Below are positions 19,199 through 26,685 of a stretch of 64,000 nt of DNA, one piece after another (the first letter of the stretch is position 1; each line of letters begins with the position of its first letter). Under the pieces are notes generated by a model. The model had not been told where the DNA came from. It saw only the letters and a program-made list of their open reading frames with translations, and did no database searches. The translations under genes and the position numbers were made by a program. Source of the stretch: Cyanophora paradoxa. Taxonomy: Eukaryota > Glaucocystophyceae > Cyanophorales > Cyanophoraceae. Where the stretch lies: positions 62,001 through 126,000 of the forward strand of contig QPMI01000104.1 in assembly GCA_004431415.1 (NCBI GenBank). Reading direction: 5' to 3'.

Positions 19199-20566
19199 AT
19201 GGATATCACTTCCACTCTTCAAAGACTTTCGCTGAAAGAAGCCCTAACAACCCCAGAGGAGGCGAAAGCCTTTTTCCTGGATAACTCCCTTATGCTTGGT
19301 CTCGAATCCAAGTCTAAGCCAGTTCTAGTTGTTGTGAATCCCAGCAATACTTTTGAGAATAATGTTGGAAATCGCATTTCCTTCAAGCTACCTCGCTACA
19401 ATTTCTGTGGAAAACTCGAACTTGCTTTCGACCTTCCAGCCATCACTTTTGCTGGTGATACTGACCTAGTTCGCAATGGATACACTCGCCCAGTTGGTGC
19501 TTTAGTTCAGCGACTTGAAATTACCTATGGATCTTACACCTACCATATTCCATCTGATTTCCTTGCTCATTTCCCCCTGGTCTATTATTCGGAGGATCAA
19601 CTAGCTAAAAAGAAGCGATCAATGGGCATGGTTCATGGCATTCCTGCTCATGGAACCAACCGCCTTGGTGGCTCATTTTTCGTTGAAATTCCTGTGCCTT
19701 GGCTAAATCACTACCTTCCCCTTGGTGCTTTATCTGGTGAAATGGTTGTTACTGTTTGGTTTAAGGATGCTGAGAAGGGTTATGTTGAAACTTCCTATGG
19801 TGGTCGTGAACTCACAACTGCTGTTGGAACAGTTGATGCAACTGCCGATGATGGTCTTGGAAACTTCACAGATGGAACCCTTGCCCATGTTGGTCAAAAC
19901 ATCACCACTTTCAGTCTTGGTGCAACAACCCCTGGTATTACAATTACCTCTCCTCGCCTTTACATGCATGCTATTAATGTTTCTGATGAGCTTTTCGCTA
20001 CTGTTATTGAAAAAGTAAAGACTACTGGCATGGCTATTCCTGCTCTAGACATTGGGTTTGTTGATGCTAGTGCTTTCCCTGCCAAGGGCAATGCCCAACC
20101 CAATCGAATTAACCTCTCTCAAATCTCTGGACTGGTTTATGCTCTGCTTGTTTCAGTTCGTGATAATGCAACTGTTGATAAATCCACAGGCTCCCACAGT
20201 GTTCTTAAGACCTATGCCAACTCCAAAGAGATAACATTCACAACTGAAATAAATGGACAGCGACTTTTTGCCACTGAGCCAATTTCCCTACTCAAAGGTG
20301 CTGAGCTAATTGCTGATGCCTTCAAATGCTCTAACATGGATAAGGTTGCTGATCGCTATGTCCTTTCAGGATTGCCTTTCTGCCTTGATGGAGAAAAGGC
20401 GATTCGAAATATTGCCCAGTCTGGTTATGTTGATTTAACAAATTCCTCCTCTTCATTCCTCACCCTCTACATGCCTTCAGATAAGGTAATCGATGTTAAT
20501 GTTCGCGCTCTCATGCATAGCTTTATTATTGTCGACAAAGATGGGCTTCGTCGTATAAATTTGTAG
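19199..20566 (+). CDS. MCP: Major capsid protein, double jelly-roll type (PLV-1)
   Basis: 455 residues from the ATG at 19199, which follows a GTATAATAAAAGAGAATATA promoter box; the frame is open further upstream but without a conserved start. Landmarks shared with the PLV-2 capsid gene are STLQRLSLKEALTTPEEAK, RISFKLPRYNFCGKLEL, VQRLEITYGSYTY and ISQIS-GLVYAL. It lies between the penton-like and ATPase genes, the usual PLV order. Length and beta-strand-rich composition fit a double jelly-roll capsomer protein that trimerises into hexons. The call rests on synteny and general resemblance to PLV capsid proteins, not on a structural search. Confidence 0.75.
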   Translation: MDITSTLQRLSLKEALTTPEEAKAFFLDNSLMLGLESKSKPVLVVVNPSNTFENNVGNRISFKLPRYNFCGKLELAFDLPAITFAGDTDLVRNGYTRPVGALVQRLEITYGSYTYHIPSDFLAHFPLVYYSEDQLAKKKRSMGMVHGIPAHGTNRLGGSFFVEIPVPWLNHYLPLGALSGEMVVTVWFKDAEKGYVETSYGGRELTTAVGTVDATADDGLGNFTDGTLAHVGQNITTFSLGATTPGITITSPRLYMHAINVSDELFATVIEKVKTTGMAIPALDIGFVDASAFPAKGNAQPNRINLSQISGLVYALLVSVRDNATVDKSTGSHSVLKTYANSKEITFTTEINGQRLFATEPISLLKGAELIADAFKCSNMDKVADRYVLSGLPFCLDGEKAIRNIAQSGYVDLTNSSSSFLTLYMPSDKVIDVNVRALMHSFIIVDKDGLRRINL

Positions 20567-20631
20567 ATTGTGACGATATTCAGTCTCCCTGCATTATTTT
20601 TATATGTCTTTATTAAGAAAGATATACAACA

Positions 20632-21363
20632 ATGACTGATTTGGATGAATTTGTGGCTGGTGAAATGATAGAGCCACCATTTCGTGTACTGGCAATAGGA
20701 AAATCAGCAACTGGTAAATCAGAAGCTGTGAAGTATTGGTTGAAGCAGTTGCATGATGCCAAAAAGATTGATGTTGTATTAGTTGTGAGTGGAACCAGCT
20801 TCAATCATTTCTGGGATAAAGTTGCAACATTGCAACTGGGAAAATGGGATGCCCCTTACATTGCTAAATTGCTAGATGAAAGGCAAGAGAAAATAGAAAA
20901 AGGTCAACCTGTTAACCAGTTATGTGTAGTTTTAGATGATCTTATAGATAATGAGATTGTAGACCTAACTCGTGATAAAATTATTGGCTCTCTGTATTCC
21001 AGAGGTCGCCATTCGAAAATATCCATTATCTGCATCACACAAAAGCTAAGGAAAGTCTCTTCGACTATTCGAGTTAATTCGGACTATGCTATGTTTCTCA
21101 GTGCTGCAAATCGCAAAGAACTTGAAGCCATAGAGGAAGAATACAATATAATGCGAAATAAAGAGGATTTTTACAAGATGTTTGAAGAGTATGTTCACTC
21201 CTATCAGTATATTATTTGGTCCTCTGCAAACTACTCAGTTAAATACTATGTAGATAAAGCTGAGCTTGTGAAAGATTTCCCATTTCCTCGCTTCCACAGG
21301 AAGCCCAAGAAGAAAGAAGATGAACTGAAACCACCAGAGAAAGAGGAAGCCCCAAAGAAGTGA
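20632..21363 (+). CDS. A32-type genome-packaging ATPase (PLV-1)
   Basis: 243 residues of the FtsK/HerA superfamily that pumps DNA into capsids. Walker A GKSATGKS is at residues 23-30 and Walker B LCVVLDD at 97-103. The motif SRGRHSKISIICITQKL (about 125-145) is typical of the family. The C-terminus is a Lys/Glu/Pro-rich tail. It directly follows the capsid gene, and PLV-2 has an orthologue at 36145. In PLV-2 a homing-type endonuclease gene sits in the corresponding gap. A TTATTAAGAAAGATATAC box precedes the start. Confidence 0.85.
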   Translation: MTDLDEFVAGEMIEPPFRVLAIGKSATGKSEAVKYWLKQLHDAKKIDVVLVVSGTSFNHFWDKVATLQLGKWDAPYIAKLLDERQEKIEKGQPVNQLCVVLDDLIDNEIVDLTRDKIIGSLYSRGRHSKISIICITQKLRKVSSTIRVNSDYAMFLSAANRKELEAIEEEYNIMRNKEDFYKMFEEYVHSYQYIIWSSANYSVKYYVDKAELVKDFPFPRFHRKPKKKEDELKPPEKEEAPKK

Positions 21364-21441
21364 AAAGCCAAGTCCATAGCAATAAATTGATGCGATATAA
21401 ACGCGGTTTATAAAATTATCTCTCATTCTAATAAAGATACA

Positions 21442-22140
21442 ATGCCTCCCAAACGAAAGATAGGGATCCCAGCTGGGGCTGTTGGCTATTCAGGTGGTGG
21501 AAACAATGGATCCATTAACACTGAACCACTGAAGTTCAATGGTATGAATGAGGTGAAGCCCTCACAACAAGAAGAAGACCCTCTTAATGCTGCCTATGAG
21601 GAATCAGTCGATGACAAAGCCCCACAGGCTTCAACCAGTGACCAACTCAACATCTCACCAGAAGCCTCAAAAATGAAAGCTGTTGCTGAGGGTGCCAGGC
21701 GAATTATTGGGGCTGCTGATGATAAAGGTTTAGGCTTGCAAGATCTTTCACTGGCTCGCAAAGGTGAAGGTCTTAGTAAGGAATCAGACAAGGTTATTCA
21801 GTCTATGGCTGGTGAAGTCACATATAAGACTGCTCCCACTCAAAATATTCATCGAATTCCCAAGGCTCAATGGGATGAGATGACTGCTAAACTCAAAGAT
21901 CTGGAAGCCAAATCAAGTGCCTTGGAGCAGTATGTTACTGAGAAGAAAGAGAGAGCCAAGCTAAAGGAGATGCTTCGAAAGGAAGTTTATAAAATGGGCA
22001 TTACTGGTGTCCCAGATAAACAGTTTATTGCCAAGAAGGAGAACCAAATCGATGAGCAAGCAGTAGATGAAATGAAAACAAAGACCCAAAAGGGAACCAT
22101 TGAGCCTGGTGCCACCAAAGCTGAAGTAGAAAAGGAGTAG
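21442..22140 (+). CDS. Coiled-coil virion-associated protein candidate (PLV-1)
   Basis: 232 residues. It starts MPPKRKIGIPAG with a glycine-rich and acidic low-complexity half. A helical C-terminal half follows (AKLKDLEAKSSALEQYVTEK, then KLKEMLRKEVYKMG). The gene after the ATPase in PLV-2 (37085-37762) has the same length, charge layout and a similar helical segment, so the two are positional orthologues with weak sequence similarity. No known family. Adjacent morphogenesis genes suggest a virion component or assembly scaffold. Confidence 0.6.
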   Translation: MPPKRKIGIPAGAVGYSGGGNNGSINTEPLKFNGMNEVKPSQQEEDPLNAAYEESVDDKAPQASTSDQLNISPEASKMKAVAEGARRIIGAADDKGLGLQDLSLARKGEGLSKESDKVIQSMAGEVTYKTAPTQNIHRIPKAQWDEMTAKLKDLEAKSSALEQYVTEKKERAKLKEMLRKEVYKMGITGVPDKQFIAKKENQIDEQAVDEMKTKTQKGTIEPGATKAEVEKE

Positions 22141-22197
22141 CCCCAACAGTATATAAAAGACGAGTTTGGCTTTAATTTTCTCTGTTTTATTAGAGAC

Positions 22198-22470
22198 ATG
22201 GATATAATACGAAAGTTTATTGAGATGCTCAGTCTGCATGTGGTCAGCAATTGCCACAGTGGATGCTGTGACACAACAATAGAGTTTGAGATGTCAGATA
22301 ATGAGGATAATGCCTCAGAAGCAAGAGAGAGAAGAAGATCAACAGTGTCTGTGGAGTCAATGCCAGCAGACCCCACAGAGTATACATATGAGCAACAGGA
22401 GTATCCAAGGAGAAGTTCTCTGCCAGCAGAAAACGTTTTCTCTGGGAATATAAATGGAGGACACTATTAG
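22198..22470 (+). CDS. Small SGCCDTT-motif protein (PLV-1)
   Basis: 90 residues. The N-terminal 35 residues (FIEMLSLHVVSNCHSGCCDT, then a short acidic stretch) are strongly conserved with the PLV-2 protein at 37963-38310. The remainder is a variable Ser/Arg/Pro-rich tail. An amphipathic helix followed by a triple-cysteine motif could be a lipidated membrane anchor or a metal site. Neither is proven. The promoter region has TATATAAAAG about 45 bp upstream and TTATTAGAGAC at the start codon. The end overlaps the next gene by 17 bp. Confidence 0.65.
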   Translation: MDIIRKFIEMLSLHVVSNCHSGCCDTTIEFEMSDNEDNASEARERRRSTVSVESMPADPTEYTYEQQEYPRRSSLPAENVFSGNINGGHY

Positions 22471-22699
22471 TTTAATCGAGTTTACCAGTGATGAACCTGT
22501 TACTGAGGGGTCTATAAGACACATTCTGGCAATGCAGAAACGATATAGAGAGGACCCAGAATATAGAGAGTATAAAAAGCAGCAAGCCCTGGCATCCTAT
22601 TATCGCAGAAAAGCCCAAAAAGAGGAGCAGAGACCCAGAGGGAGACCGATTAAATATTATTTGCCTACTGATAGTAGCAATGGACCCCCAGGTCTATAA
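22454..22699 (+). CDS. Small basic AT-hook-like protein 1 (PLV-1)
   Basis: 81 residues. Core RYREDPEYREYKKQQAL is followed by SYYRRKAQKEE and a PRGRPIKYY AT-hook-like ending. The same core and ending occur in 22852-23178 and in the PLV-2 protein 38529-38822. The RGRP core inserts into the minor groove of AT-rich DNA in AT-hook proteins. Here it probably condenses or marks the AT-rich element DNA. It overlaps the previous frame by 17 bp and the next short gene by 20 bp. Confidence 0.65.
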   Translation: MEDTISLIEFTSDEPVTEGSIRHILAMQKRYREDPEYREYKKQQALASYYRRKAQKEEQRPRGRPIKYYLPTDSSNGPPGL

Positions 22700-22802
22700 G
22701 ATAATTGAGAAAAAGCGGTCTCAGTATGCCACTGAGGCAGCTATAAAAGTTTACAGACAGGAACTGGTGTTCGCAACAAAAAATGACTTAAGGAAAAAGT
22801 AG
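22680..22802 (+). CDS. Conserved 40-residue microprotein (PLV-1)
   Basis: A 40-codon frame from ATG 22680 to TAG 22800-22802. Its product begins MDPQVYKIIEKKRSQYATEA and ends in a basic tail. The same position in PLV-2 (38338-38478) encodes a 46-residue relative with PDPDLYAIL, QYALEAAIK and ITKND blocks, so amino-acid conservation supports a real gene despite the length. It sits between the CCD-motif protein and an AT-hook-like gene in PLV-2, and between the two AT-hook-like genes here. Function unknown. Confidence 0.65.
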   Translation: MDPQVYKIIEKKRSQYATEAAIKVYRQELVFATKNDLRKK

Positions 22803-22851
22803 ATAGATTGTATTGAGGAAAAATTATTTTCGTATCTACTATTAAAGAGAA

Positions 22852-23178
22852 ATGCCGAATATCCGCAAGATACTCACAGATGATGAAAAAGCAGAGAAGC
22901 TGAGACTGAAAAGGGAGCAAGATGCCCAAAGAAAACGCGAAGCCTATCATAAAAAGAAGCAGGAACGATTATCCCAAGGAGCCGCTACAGTTCACACACC
23001 AGAAGAACTCAAAAAGATTGCCCTCAGACACCAGAGGAAATACAGGGAAAATGAAGAATATCGCGAGCAAAAAAAGGCAAAAGCGCTGGAATATTACCAC
23101 AAGAAGAAAGATGAACAGCCCAAGAAACCCAAAGAGCATAAACCGGTTGGAAGACCTCGGAAATATATCGAAGAATAA
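22852..23178 (+). CDS. Small basic AT-hook-like protein 2 (PLV-1)
   Basis: 108 residues, highly charged and helical. It has QRKREAYHKKKQERLSQG, then a second copy of the family core (RKYRENEEYREQKKAKALEY) and a VGRPRKYIEE AT-hook-like end. The two similar halves suggest internal duplication. PLV-2 has only one gene of this type at this place, so PLV-1 carries a duplicate. An ACTATTAAAGAGAA box lies next to the ATG. Confidence 0.6.
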   Translation: MPNIRKILTDDEKAEKLRLKREQDAQRKREAYHKKKQERLSQGAATVHTPEELKKIALRHQRKYRENEEYREQKKAKALEYYHKKKDEQPKKPKEHKPVGRPRKYIEE

Positions 23179-23352
23179 ATTCTCGATCGAAACAAATTTT
23201 GTAGAAATCGATTTGATCGGAGGCAAAAAAATGACAGCTTTCTTCCCTCTTTTTTAAAACTGTACCTATATATCGAGACAGTATCCCGACCCAAAACTAC
23301 TTAAGGACTTGGCAAATAATAGGATATATATAAAAGACAATTCCTCCTTCCG

Positions 23353-23377
23353 AAATTATTTTCTTCGTTAAAGGTAG
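23353..23377 (+). promoter_or_regulatory. Promoter box before the PLV-1 primase-helicase gene
   Basis: AAATTATTTTCTTCGTTAAAGG lies 20-45 bp upstream of ATG 23396 and matches the AATATTTTCTCCGCTTA.AGTAA element before early-type genes of PLV-2. A TATATATAAAAG patch lies just upstream (23320-23335). Confidence 0.5.
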
Positions 23378-23395
23378 AAGTCCCCAAAATCGAAA

Positions 23396-23659
23396 ATGAA
23401 CAAAATCGAGAAATTCGCCACCCCTGTTGAAAATGCTACATTCCTTAGTACTCTCATTGGTGATCGCAACAAGGTCACCCATGTATTTGATTCTGCTGAA
23501 GATGCCCTTGAAGCCATTGATAATAGCAAGGTTAAGACCTGGGCTGAATGCATTCAGCCTGAACAAGTCACCAGAGTTTACCTGGACCTGGATAAATTCG
23601 CTGATTTGAAGGAGAACATTGCTGAAAACTATGCTGAGGCGGAAACTTTTATCATATAG
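23396..23659 (+). pseudogene. Primase-helicase, truncated N-terminal fragment (PLV-1)
   Basis: About 84 residues that align with the first 88 of the PLV-2 primase-helicase: a start NKIEKFATPVENATFLSTL, the block TWAECIQPEQVTRVYLDLDK with the two aspartates of the archaeo-eukaryotic primase active site, and ..NYAEAE. After that the sequence leaves the gene and reaches a stop within six codons. Everything downstream (rest of the primase, helicase domain, polymerase, integrase, right terminus) is missing. The fragment keeps the catalytic DLD but cannot form a complete domain. Confidence 0.85.
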
Positions 23660-23741
23660 GTTATTTGCTTTTCTGGTTAATCTGCTTAAACTATGCTGAG
23701 GCGGAATTAATCGCGGGGTTGCAATCCCGGATCCCGGCGAG
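23627..23741. other. Deletion junction between PLV-1 and a host repeat
   Basis: The word ACTATGCTGAGGCGGAA occurs twice, at about 23631 and 23692, bracketing roughly 45 bp of filler. After the second copy the sequence becomes ATTAATCGCGGGGTTGCAAT and continues to 23741, identical to the host repeat at 53391-53422. This is where the right part of PLV-1 was lost. The short duplication and filler look like an end-joining scar. Confidence 0.75.
23736..23741. repeat. Target-site duplication, left copy (GGCGAG)
   Basis: GGCGAG directly abuts the left palindrome of PLV-2. The same six bases follow its right palindrome at 51035-51040. Six-base duplications are characteristic of Polinton/Maverick integrases. 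Confidence 0.85.
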
Positions 23742-23812
23742 ACACATATAAAAACAAATATTATTATCCCTCGCGTTCCGCTCAGGATAATAATATTTGT
23801 TTTTATATGTGT
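23742..23812. repeat. Left terminal palindrome of PLV-2 (28-bp stem, 15-nt loop)
   Basis: ACACATATAAAAACAAATAT... (23742-23769) pairs perfectly with 23785-23812. The loop contains GCG-TTC-CGC, able to form a small second stem. Same design as the PLV-1 end, with seven of 28 stem positions different and every change compensated. Confidence 0.92.
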
Positions 23813-24070
23813 GTTACTATAAGTTATATAAAGATATTAGCAATTTTATCATAGTGTATATCGATATGTGATATGTATTCTATCGGTAGTTCGTAAATGA
23901 ATCAATAAAAATAATATAAGTATCGTGGAATCTTTGTAAAATATGTATATATAATATGTAATCGCGATATAGCCGATATGTGTTTACGATGCGCGATGTG
24001 TATCTAAAACAACTACAATGTGCTGCTTGGGACGCGCCTCATATAGTCATGTGTATCACCTACGTAGCTT

Positions 24071-24979
24071 CGATAGGGTGGGGCGGGTGGGGTGAGGTGG
24101 GGCATTTTTTTGAATTCCCTAAAATGTTTCACTCCCAAAAATTCTTGGTCAAAAAAGACCCCACCCAACCCCACTTACCCCACCCTGTATTATTCTCTTT
24201 ATCTATGATTGATTTCAATGTAATTTAAATATAAATATGTATGATTGAGTATGTTAAATTAATACTGGGTGGGGTGTGAGGGTGGGGTGTGAGTGGTATC
24301 GGTATGGTAGTCCAATCTAAGATGGCACACATAAAATCATGATGTGTTATTTTTACTTCCGGTTTGATACTTATCGGACTTCGATAACTTCGATAGGGTG
24401 GGGCGGGTGGGGTGAGGTGGGGCATTTTTTTGAATTCCCTAAAATAATTCCCCCTCAAAAATTCTTGGTCAAAAAAGACCCCACCCAACCCCACTTACCC
24501 CACCCTGTATCTTTTATTATATTTATGATTGATTTCAATGTAATTAATGTATAAAGTATAGAGATTATGTATGTTAAATTAATACCGGGTGGGGTGTGAG
24601 GGTGGGGTGTGAAAGTGGTATCAGCCAACCATTTAATAATTACGATATTGAACCGACGTGATACCGACGAGATATGATATATTCAGATCGTATTAGAACG
24701 GCGCGATCACTAAGAAAAACAAGTATCATGTGCTGTATATTTCGCGATCCCTGAATCGCGAATCGATAGGGTGGGGTGAGAAAGTGGGCACCACCCTCAC
24801 TGTATACACTGTGATATGATCGCAATCCCGATGTAGCCTACTATGATATCGTGCGGACTTCGATAGGGTGGGGTAAGTGGGGTGAGGTGGGGCATTTTTT
24901 TGAATCCCTTAAATTTTTGGGGGGTCAAATATTTTTGGGCAAAAAAGACCCCACCCAACCCACCCTCCCCACCCTGTAT
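24071..24979. repeat. Three G-rich imperfect hairpin units in the left TIR
   Basis: Units at 24071-24190, 24391-24510 and 24861-24979 share one plan. A G-rich arm (GATAGGGTGGGG and further GGTGGGG tracts) is followed by CATTTTTTTGAAT, a central GGTCAAAAAAGACC mini-hairpin and a C-rich arm ending CCCCACCCTGTAT that complements the first arm. The G tracts could also fold as quadruplexes. Mirror copies lie in the right TIR at about 49800-49920, 50270-50395 and 50590-50705, and a seventh copy is internal (41689-41805). Confidence 0.85.
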
Positions 24980-25224
24980 TACTTATCGATACACCTCACT
25001 TATTTCAATGTATAAACTCTATTAAATTAGATAGTAAATATGTATAGAAATAACGAGATTGTAGTATAGGGTGGGGTGTAGGGTGGGGGCAAAATGCAAA
25101 CTGAATCAGTGCGATATAATTTAGTGAACACAAAGTGGATATGAAGTGGATACGAAGTGGATACGAAGGGGATAAGTGCGCCCCGCCCACTATGCAAGAT
25201 ACATGCCTTTCTTATGCATGATCT

Positions 25225-25371
25225 ATGAAAAATAACAATAAACCCAGTCGTCAGACAAGCTGCCTTGGCTGCGCCTCTCTCATTCTTCGAATTCTTTACA
25301 TAGGAGCACTCACAGGAATTTCGCTTGCCTTATATTATTTTAACGATTACCAAAACCTGTGTGTCAGATAA
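25225..25371 (+). CDS. Possible small single-pass membrane protein
   Basis: A 48-residue frame (ATG 25225, TAA 25369-25371) begins MKNNNKPSRQTSCLGC, has one hydrophobic segment (LILRILYIGALTGISLALYY) and ends in a short polar tail. It lies just inside the left TIR and overlaps the convergent fibre gene by 42 bp. The positive-inside start plus single membrane span is plausible for a virion membrane or release protein, but no relative was found in PLV-1 and no promoter box stands out. Treat as tentative. Confidence 0.3.
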   Translation: MKNNNKPSRQTSCLGCASLILRILYIGALTGISLALYYFNDYQNLCVR

Positions 25372-26664
25372 CACCTTGATCACCTTCCCCACAGATATTT
25401 TATATTGTTCAAATGAAGGATTCGATACAGCATTTACAGCAATACTGTCATTCTCACCTTGAACAGGAATAATATAATCACCAGGGTTTGCCCCTGATAT
25501 ATTAACAGGAACCTGACCACAGAATGCAATACGATCTACCTTCTGTCTCTCAGTTTCCAGTTTCTGTTCATATATTGCTTTGGCTGTTTCGTATTCTTGT
25601 TTTTGTGTTTCTGTTGGGTTTTCAGGTAATTCAGGTCTTTCTCCTACAATACTTTTGGGTGCCCAATCGTCACCTCCCACGAAAGATGGGTTCGTTGATT
25701 TGACCGCAAACATTATAGTGGAATTAAATGAAAGCGTTAACTTTCCATTTTGATTAATTCCGCAAACTTGCCCTTTTGCTATGACATCCGTTATGTTTTC
25801 TTTTGCCATATATTCAGCATAATCAGTTCCTCCTACATTTACAGTTCCTGCGGTGTTAATAGATCTTCCAGTTGCGAATTTAGCAACATATAGTATAGCT
25901 CCTATTCCGCCCCAACCATTATTTAAATACTGTGTTGTATCAGAATAGAAGCCACCTAAATCGTTTCCACTCGAGCTGTAACACCACATGACTCCACTGT
26001 TAGTCCCTGTCTGTTTCACAATGAGCCCACCAGTCGTCGGTGGAGACGTATTGATACCAACAGTTCCACTGTTAACCTGGATACCATTTGCTGTGATTGT
26101 TGAAATTGTTGTCCCATTGCGTTTTAATGCTAAATCAGAAGCCGCCCCAGTATCAATCGTCGTTGTTTTTACACCACCAGTAGCTGTGAGAAGCCCAGTA
26201 AATCCACCAGTAGATGAAAATGTAGCTGTGGTTCCACTAACACCACCATTTGCTGTGAGTAATCCAGTAAATGAGCCTGTCCCACTTACTGTCGCATTCC
26301 CATTCACCCCCAAGCCAGTCCCAATCCATGCCCCGCCACTGTAAACTTGGAAAGCCGCCGAATTCCTATCAGCCGGATTAAAAGCCGTTTTGGAATCCTG
26401 TTGACCTTCATATAGATTTTCTTTGGTGACCAGCCCCGAAGATATTGCGGGTCGATTCGATACGATCATTTGAGTAGCTTTAACGAGTCCATCAATCTTG
26501 TCAGCTCTGAGTTCTTTGACTCTGAGTATGCTTTGGTCATTAAAAGAATCGGTTTTCGCTGTCTCAGTCGAAGGGTGGCTCGGAGATAAATCATAGACTG
26601 TGTGTTGGACATTATGGACAGCACTGGCTGATAAGGAAAACACAGGTGTGAATACAGTCGACAT
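25330..26664 (-). CDS. Fibre-like protein of PLV-2 with DYAEYM-type C-terminal domain
   Basis: 444 residues. It begins with the same module as the four PLV-1 fibres: HNVQHTVYDLSPSHPSTET, SILRVKELRADKIDGLVKAT, MIVSNR and a SGGAWIGTGLGVNG block. Short beta-helix-like repeats follow (GSFTGLLTANGGVSGTTATF). The last 200 residues contain GTVNVGGTDYAEYMAKE, a motif common near the C-terminus of phage tail fibres, and a long helix QKQEYETAKAIYEQKLETER. It therefore keeps the anchor of the PLV-1 proteins but has a different tip. Start context: AATAAGTAAAGAAC box then ATG. Confidence 0.7.
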   Translation of the reverse strand: MSTVFTPVFSLSASAVHNVQHTVYDLSPSHPSTETAKTDSFNDQSILRVKELRADKIDGLVKATQMIVSNRPAISSGLVTKENLYEGQQDSKTAFNPADRNSAAFQVYSGGAWIGTGLGVNGNATVSGTGSFTGLLTANGGVSGTTATFSSTGGFTGLLTATGGVKTTTIDTGAASDLALKRNGTTISTITANGIQVNSGTVGINTSPPTTGGLIVKQTGTNSGVMWCYSSSGNDLGGFYSDTTQYLNNGWGGIGAILYVAKFATGRSINTAGTVNVGGTDYAEYMAKENITDVIAKGQVCGINQNGKLTLSFNSTIMFAVKSTNPSFVGGDDWAPKSIVGERPELPENPTETQKQEYETAKAIYEQKLETERQKVDRIAFCGQVPVNISGANPGDYIIPVQGENDSIAVNAVSNPSFEQYKISVGKVIKVLSDTQVLVIVKII

Positions 26665-26685
26665 CTTTTGATTGTTCTTTACTTA

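Larger units (their letters stand above)
6416..23660. mobile_element. PLV-1: Polinton-like virus, right part deleted
   Basis: A block of intron-free genes, AT-richer than its surroundings, starts sharply at a 73-bp palindrome and contains the PLV hallmark set: two penton-like proteins, a capsid protein, an A32-type ATPase and the start of a primase-helicase. Gene order and orientation match PLV-2 from about 17173 to 23659. DNA polymerase, integrase and the right terminal repeat are absent, because the element ends inside the primase gene. It must therefore be a non-autonomous remnant at this locus, yet most of its proteins remain nearly full length, so insertion was probably recent. Confidence 0.85.
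23742..25206. repeat. Left terminal inverted repeat of PLV-2
   Basis: About 1,465 bp that is the near-identical reverse complement of 49574-51034; the match stops at ACATGC (25201-25206). It contains no convincing gene. Contents from the outside in are the 71-bp terminal palindrome, an AT-rich stretch, and three G-rich/C-rich imperfect hairpin units at 24071-24190, 24391-24510 and 24861-24979. Short GGGTGGGGTGTGAGGG tracts follow at about 24267, 24586 and 25066. A GAAGTGGATAC triplication lies at 25140-25175. Confidence 0.92.

Noticed and set aside
23742-23812. Terminal palindrome as a simple transcription terminator
   Set aside because: It lies at the exact element ends rather than after a gene, and its stem is conserved by covariation between elements, which fits an end structure better.
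24225-24554. Open frames inside the left TIR (and mirrored in the right TIR)
   Set aside because: They arise from the G/C-rich hairpin units, are low in complexity and repeat with each unit, and have no promoter box or conserved protein features.
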